This document shows positions 11,256 through 14,788 of a stretch of DNA of 14,788 nucleotides, one piece after another. How positions within the stretch are numbered: position 1 is the stretch's first letter; each line of letters opens with the position of its first letter. Position numbers and translations under genes: made by a program. The DNA is from Candidatus Wildermuthbacteria bacterium RIFCSPHIGHO2_12_FULL_40_12 (GTDB lineage Bacteria > Patescibacteriota > Minisyncoccia > Minisyncoccales > 2-12-FULL-40-12), in assembly GCA_001823315.1 (NCBI GenBank), contig MHUC01000022.1, positions 1 to 14,788 on the forward strand, written 5' to 3'. The notes beneath the pieces are model-generated. The model was not told where the DNA came from. It saw only the letters and a list, made by a program, of their open reading frames with translations, and ran no database searches.

Positions 11256-11936
11256 TTATCCTCCTATTCTTCTCTGCCTATTTTGATAATCAAGAATAGC
11301 TTTATCTAAATCTTCTTCTATGAAATCGGGCCAGTATTTTGGGCAGAAATAGAGTTCGGAATAAGCCGCTTGCCAGATTAAAAAATTAGAGATTCTTTGT
11401 TCTTTACCGGTTCTGATAACCAAATCAACATCGGAAGTTGATAAGTTTTCCTTAATAACATGCTCGGTAATTTTATCTGGTGAAATTTTTTTCTTGATTA
11501 TATTTTTAATAGCGTCCACGATCTCGGCTCTTCCGCCATAACTCAAGGCGAAGTTAACAGTGATATTTTTATTTTTCTGGGTTGATTTTTCAACTTCAAT
11601 AATTCTCTTTTGAAGCGCTTTTGGCAGTTTTTCTTTCTGGCCTATTATCTTGATCCGTATCCCGTCTTCATTGGCTTCTTTCACCGATTTATCTCCCAGG
11701 GCTTTTTCCAGTAAGCTCATAATATGGTTGACTTCTGTTTTGGTTCTTTTCCAGTTCTCTGTTGAGAAAACAAACAAAGTCAGCGTTTCAATGCCTTTTT
11801 TTGCGCACCATTTCACAAGCAATCTTGCTTTTTCCAGTCCTCGGCGATGGCCCTCGAATATAGGTAAACCCTGTTCTTCCGCCCACCTTCTGTTGCCGTC
11901 TAAGATAACTCCCAAATGAGAAGGAATGTTTTGCAT
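11256..11936 (-). CDS. uppS: Polyprenyl (undecaprenyl) diphosphate synthase (226 aa)
   Basis: This cis-prenyltransferase adds isopentenyl units to farnesyl diphosphate to make the lipid carrier for peptidoglycan and surface glycans. Motifs: ILDGNRRWA (11-19, catalytic D13), GHRRG (29-33), FSTENWKR (57-64), YGGRAEI (133-139), RTGKEQRISNF (175-185) and SELYF (193-197). Length is normal. It lies 38 bases after the reductase-like gene and 7 before the DUF4015-type gene, whose SD is embedded in its last Gly codons, so translation is linked. A 10-bp hairpin (11969-11992) sits just upstream. The start ATG 11936 fits the MQNIPSHLGVILDGN opening. Confidence 0.96.
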   Translation of the reverse strand: MQNIPSHLGVILDGNRRWAEEQGLPIFEGHRRGLEKARLLVKWCAKKGIETLTLFVFSTENWKRTKTEVNHIMSLLEKALGDKSVKEANEDGIRIKIIGQKEKLPKALQKRIIEVEKSTQKNKNITVNFALSYGGRAEIVDAIKNIIKKKISPDKITEHVIKENLSTSDVDLVIRTGKEQRISNFLIWQAAYSELYFCPKYWPDFIEEDLDKAILDYQNRQRRIGG

Positions 11937-11968
11937 GCTCTTTAGCTTATTTAAAAATCGCTTTCTTT

Positions 11969-11992
11969 GATTTCTTAGGTAACTAAGAAATC
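11969..11992 (-). repeat. 10-bp intercistronic hairpin between the reductase and uppS genes
   Basis: GATTTCTTAG (11969-11978) and CTAAGAAATC (11983-11992) are perfect reverse complements with a four-base loop. The hairpin spans the stop codon of the upstream flavoprotein gene. It lacks an adjacent T-run in the minus direction, so it is more likely an mRNA-processing or stability element than a terminator. Confidence 0.5.
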
Positions 11993-12931
11993 ACTTTCTA
12001 TTTTATAATTTTTTGGCATTAGCCAAGGTATTTTAAATCCAAAAAAATAAACGCCTTTGGTTAGGATGTCCGCAACAATAATCCTTGGCAAAAAACTTCT
12101 TTTGACTTCCTCTTGATATTTTAAGAAATTAGGGAAATTTTTCAATAGTATGTCAGCCGCAGTTAAAGACCAGGCCACTCCCCCGCCAGACCACGGCTTA
12201 GTCATTCCAGCGGCATCTCCGCAAAGAGCAAATTTTTTGTTTGTAGAAAAAATAAGACCTTGAGGAATGACGGCGGCTTTCGTGATTTCTAATTTTATAT
12301 TGTGATTCCGTAAAAACTGGTCAAACATCTTTTTTGCATTTTCCGGTTTTTCCATTATGCCGTATTCTGTTTCTCCGTTCCTCGGAATTTTCCACAAGAA
12401 TCCGTTTGGCGTTGGCCAGGCGTCAACATAATTATCATTATTTTTTTGATATGCGAATCCCTGCATTCCGACGTAAAATCTCGGTTCTCTTAACTTTAAA
12501 AATCTTCTAACTTGAGACACTGCCCCATCGCACCCGATTATTCTGTCAAATTCAGAGGTCATTTTCGGCACGTCTGATATTGTTATCTGTTTGTTAAAGA
12601 GTATTTGTGTTCCTGCCGATATCGCCAAATCTAAAGTCAGTTTATCGAGTTTGGCATGGCTCATAACAAAGAACTTTTTTGAAAAAACGACCCTCAAAGT
12701 CTTCTTTGGAAAATGGATAAGGCAGTAATCAATTTGTTTTTCAATCAACTTTTTGCTTTCTGGTATGAAATTGAAAATCCTTTCTGAAAAAAGTCCGGAA
12801 CAAACCTCCTTACCAACAACACTCCTTTTTTCAAAGACGGTAACGTTATGGCCTTTTTGCGCCAATTTCCATGCAATATAGAGACCAGATATTCCGGCTC
12901 CGACAATAGCTATTTTTAATCCTTCTCTCAT
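11975..12931 (-). CDS. Geranylgeranyl-reductase-family FAD oxidoreductase (318 aa)
   Basis: A flavoprotein of the p-hydroxybenzoate-hydroxylase fold. The dinucleotide fold IAIVGAGISGLYIAWKLAQKGHNVTVFEK (8-35, GxGxxG) is followed by GKEVCSG (40-46, the cysteine motif of the geranylgeranyl reductase family), IIGCDGAVSQVRRFL (131-145) and the FAD ribityl-binding ALCGDAAGMTKPWSGGG (236-251). Family members saturate double bonds in prenyl chains or oxidise aromatic rings. Placement directly before uppS suggests a polyprenyl substrate (inference). The start ATG 12931 overlaps the upstream stop as ATGA, giving translational coupling. At 318 aa it is shorter than archaeal relatives (about 390-400 aa), missing mainly C-terminal sequence. 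Confidence 0.85.
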   Translation of the reverse strand: MREGLKIAIVGAGISGLYIAWKLAQKGHNVTVFEKRSVVGKEVCSGLFSERIFNFIPESKKLIEKQIDYCLIHFPKKTLRVVFSKKFFVMSHAKLDKLTLDLAISAGTQILFNKQITISDVPKMTSEFDRIIGCDGAVSQVRRFLKLREPRFYVGMQGFAYQKNNDNYVDAWPTPNGFLWKIPRNGETEYGIMEKPENAKKMFDQFLRNHNIKLEITKAAVIPQGLIFSTNKKFALCGDAAGMTKPWSGGGVAWSLTAADILLKNFPNFLKYQEEVKRSFLPRIIVADILTKGVYFFGFKIPWLMPKNYKIESDFLVT

Positions 12932-13113
12932 AATCCTGTATTTATTTCGCTGATTTCTTCACCCGTTGTTTCAATAATTAAAGGTTCTTTCTCTTGATAT
13001 TTAGCGGTAATATAACCCATCAAGAAGGAAAACAGAGAAATTAAAGCGACTCCAATAGCTAAAATTATCTCGGATTTTCGTTCCTTTACAAGATTGGTAA
13101 ATTTTGATAGCAT
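12928..13113 (-). CDS. Small single-span membrane protein (61 aa)
   Basis: A basic N-terminus (MLSKFTNLVKERKSE), one helix (IILAIGVALISLFSFLMGYITA, about 16-37) and an acidic tail (KEPLIIETTGEEISEI) suggest a membrane protein with its C-terminus outside. It heads the operon and overlaps the flavoprotein gene by four bases (ATGA), so the two are coupled and may interact. No SD precedes ATG 13113. No family recognised; similar short one-helix proteins occur in front of exported or membrane-linked enzymes. Confidence 0.7.
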   Translation of the reverse strand: MLSKFTNLVKERKSEIILAIGVALISLFSFLMGYITAKYQEKEPLIIETTGEEISEINTGL

Positions 13114-13293
13114 AGATTTGATAAGTTAAAAATGATGGCACCCCGGCACTGAATTTTACGAGATACTTTCTTGGCAGCCCGCTTCGCCTATAAAGGATTG
13201 GGGCTATTCGCCCCACGCAGACTGCAATAACCAATTAGGGTTCTTCGGATTGTATCTTATAGAATATATTAAGATAGTAAAATTAGTGCGGGG
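13114..13293. other. Divergent intergenic region with hairpins, GC-richer core
   Basis: It lies between the divergent operon start (13113) and rpmA (13314). It contains TGGGGC (13199-13204) with GCCCCA (13210-13215), loop TATTC; a GGCAGCCCGCTTCGCC stretch (about 13173-13188); and AACC/GGTT around CTAATT near 13231-13244. AT-rich flanks hold weak -10-like sequences on both strands (about 13245-13280). It is probably the shared promoter region plus a structured leader of the minus-strand operon. No known riboswitch was recognised. Confidence 0.4.
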
Positions 13294-13320
13294 TTGCCAT
13301 TTTACTTCGTAAAATGGCAA
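13294..13320 (+). promoter_or_regulatory. Perfect 12-bp hairpin enclosing the rpmA start codon
   Basis: TTGCCATTTTAC (13294-13305) and GTAAAATGGCAA (13309-13320) are exact reverse complements with the loop TTC. The 3' arm contains the rpmA ATG (13314-13316), and no SD is present before it. In mRNA the start codon would be buried, so translation should depend on melting or refolding. Confidence 0.75.
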
Positions 13321-13592
13321 AGACTAAAGCAACAGGCGCTACAAAATTAGGCAGAGATTCTCGGCCGCAATATCTTGGAGTCAAGCTTTTCGGAGGCCAA
13401 CAAGCGAAAGTTGGCAGTATTATCGTGCGTCAGCGCGGAACTAAGTTTATGCCAGGTAAGAATGTAGCTCGTAGCGGAGACGATTCTCTTTACGCGCTTC
13501 GAGTCGGTACGGTTCGATTTCAGACAAAAAGGAAAAAGAAGTTTGATGGCTCGCAAAGAATTGCTAAAATAGTCCATGTGGATTTGGGATAA
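13314..13592 (+). CDS. rpmA: Ribosomal protein bL27 (92 aa)
   Basis: bL27 sits near the peptidyl-transferase centre of the 50S subunit. The hallmark order is intact: MAKTKATGATKLGRDS (1-16), YLGVKLFGGQ (20-29), GSIIVRQRGTKFMPGKNV (34-51), SLYALRVGTVRF (58-69) and a basic tail. Family length is normal. It is separated from its usual partners rplU and obg and stands alone on the + strand, facing pyrG with only 4 bases between stop codons. No SD; the start codon is inside a perfect hairpin (13294-13320). No mutation in key positions is apparent. Confidence 0.97.
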   Translation: MAKTKATGATKLGRDSRPQYLGVKLFGGQQAKVGSIIVRQRGTKFMPGKNVARSGDDSLYALRVGTVRFQTKRKKKFDGSQRIAKIVHVDLG

Positions 13593-13596
13593 CTAT

Positions 13597-14788
13597 TTAT
13601 TTTTTTGCCAAAGAGGCGCGAATAAACTCTCTAAACAAGGGATGAGGCATTGACGGTTTGGATTTGAATTCTGGATGAAATTGAGTGGCGACAAAGAAAG
13701 GATGATTCTTGATTTCCACTATTTCAACAAGATTGCGTTCAGGATTAATTCCGGATATCACCATTCCTTTTTTCTCTAAGATATCTCTAAGCTGATTATT
13801 TAGTTCGTAGCGATGACGATGGCGTTCCGAAATCAATAATGGCGTTTTGGCATTTTGTTTCTTTGCAGACCCAGAATATGCTCTAAAACTAATGGTTCCC
13901 GGCGTTATTTTACACTTATAAGCCCCTAATCTCATTGTCCCGCCGTATTTTTTCTCTTTCAGGAGAACTTTTTGGTCGGGCAGTATGTCTATAATTGGAT
14001 AGGATGTGTTAGGGGCGAATTCAGTGGAATTAGCTCCTTTTAAATTGCAAATATTTCTGGCGAACTCAATGACCGACAGTTGCATTCCAAGGCATAACCC
14101 CAGAAAAGGGATTTTGTTTTTTCGGCAATATTCAATTGCTTTAATTTTCCCTTCTATTCCCCTGCCGCCGAATCCTCCGGGCACTATAATTCCGTCAAAA
14201 CTTTTTAACTCTTTTAGTTCGGCAGGTTTATTCTTGTATTTTTCGGCGGACAACCAGAAGATTTCAGGTTTTCTTTTGTGGAACCAGCCGGCGTGCTTCA
14301 CCGCTTCAATTACTGATATGTAGGAATCCATCAAGGTAAAGTTACCGGTTTCAAAATATTTTCCCACGATTCCAATTCGAACGCTTTTCTTGGTATTTTT
14401 GATTATTTTAATAAGTTTATCCCAGTCGTTAAAATTCTTTGATTTTCTTGTTTTAATGCCAAACTTTTTTAAAATGATCTTCCCAAAATTCTGTTTTTCA
14501 AAGTTAACCGGAATCTCATAGACCGGGGATGTGTCTGGCGCCGCGATAACGTCTTCTTCTTTGACGTTACAGAAAATAGCAATTTTCTTTTTTCTAATCG
14601 CGTCTGCCGTCACCTGTGATCTGGCAACGATGATGTCTGGTTGGATACCTGCCATGTTCAAGCTCCTTACGGCGTATTGCGTTGGCTTGGTTTTCATTTC
14701 CCCTATCACTTTGGGCACGGGTAAATAACTGACCAAAACAAAAAGAACTTTATCGGGTTCTTTTAATCGCATCATACGCGCCGCCTCA
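13597..14788 (-). CDS. pyrG: CTP synthase, C-terminal part (cut by window edge)
   Basis: PyrG makes CTP from UTP with glutamine as ammonia donor. The visible part holds the end of the synthetase domain (LVSYLPVPKVIGEMKTKPTQYAVRSL, GIQPDIIVARS, FCNV, then VYEIPVNF) and the whole class I glutaminase: RIGIVGKYFETGNFTLMDSYISV, VPGGFGGRGIEGK (the oxyanion region), FLGLCLGMQLSVIEFARN with nucleophile Cys (residue 228 counting from the ATG at 14775), and ATQFHPEFKSKP with catalytic His and Glu. The frame is open to the edge (codons E-A-A-R before the ATG), so roughly the first 140 residues are outside the window and the ATG at 14775 is internal. It converges with rpmA, and no terminator is seen between them. 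Confidence 0.96.
   Translation of the reverse strand, partial: EAARMMRLKEPDKVLFVLVSYLPVPKVIGEMKTKPTQYAVRSLNMAGIQPDIIVARSQVTADAIRKKKIAIFCNVKEEDVIAAPDTSPVYEIPVNFEKQNFGKIILKKFGIKTRKSKNFNDWDKLIKIIKNTKKSVRIGIVGKYFETGNFTLMDSYISVIEAVKHAGWFHKRKPEIFWLSAEKYKNKPAELKELKSFDGIIVPGGFGGRGIEGKIKAIEYCRKNKIPFLGLCLGMQLSVIEFARNICNLKGANSTEFAPNTSYPIIDILPDQKVLLKEKKYGGTMRLGAYKCKITPGTISFRAYSGSAKKQNAKTPLLISERHRHRYELNNQLRDILEKKGMVISGINPERNLVEIVEIKNHPFFVATQFHPEFKSKPSMPHPLFREFIRASLAKK

Noticed and set aside
13001..13234. 77-codon minus-strand frame overlapping the 61-aa membrane protein gene
   Set aside because: It overlaps the hairpin-rich leader and the better-supported membrane protein frame, with no recognisable motif.

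Overview
The window looks like chromosomal DNA of a small-genome, AT-rich bacterium, most likely Candidate Phyla Radiation / Patescibacteria (Parcubacteria-like). This is an inference from gene content and style. The genes are short and tightly packed, Obg has no C-terminal extension, MetK is short, there is a single Xer-type recombinase, and a LAGLIDADG protein and a membrane-anchored glycoside-hydrolase-like (DUF4015-type) protein are present. Start sites mostly lack a clear Shine-Dalgarno (SD) sequence. TGA is used as a stop (for example at 3283-3285 and 12928-12930), so this is not a lineage that recodes UGA.

Left part (1-3285, + strand): the 3' part of gltX, split by a frameshift; a promoter-to-terminator structured RNA candidate built on a 33-bp duplicated hairpin unit (797-1028); an orphan 139-aa gene with its own promoter, SD and terminator; three 31-bp tandem repeats; a dif-like recombination site inside the promoter/leader of a Xer tyrosine recombinase; then a free-standing LAGLIDADG endonuclease gene. 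Around 3.3-3.6 kb gene direction flips from + to - (convergent), as expected near a replication terminus, which fits the dif/Xer reading.

Middle part (3584-8918, - strand): a Fe-S PD-(D/E)XK nuclease-obg pair; a 40-aa very basic protein with a near-consensus promoter and a terminator; a GC-richer structured transcript with a very strong SD and a terminator; an AT-rich gap with a DnaA-box pair; a small membrane protein followed by rarA; and metK, controlled by a complete SAM-I (S-box) riboswitch with promoter, aptamer, anti-terminator and terminator all readable.

Right part (8924-13113, - strand): a six-gene run (small membrane protein, geranylgeranyl-reductase-like flavoprotein, uppS, DUF4015-type protein, HAD hydrolase, Nudix hydrolase) with short gaps, pointing to polyprenyl/cell-envelope chemistry. 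Last come rpmA (bL27) on the + strand, with its start codon inside a perfect 12-bp hairpin, and the 3' part of pyrG converging on it.

The strongest candidates for something notable are the dif/Xer locus at the strand switch, the SAM-I attenuator, the rpmA start-codon hairpin, and two unassigned structured transcripts (797-1028 and about 5801-6006).
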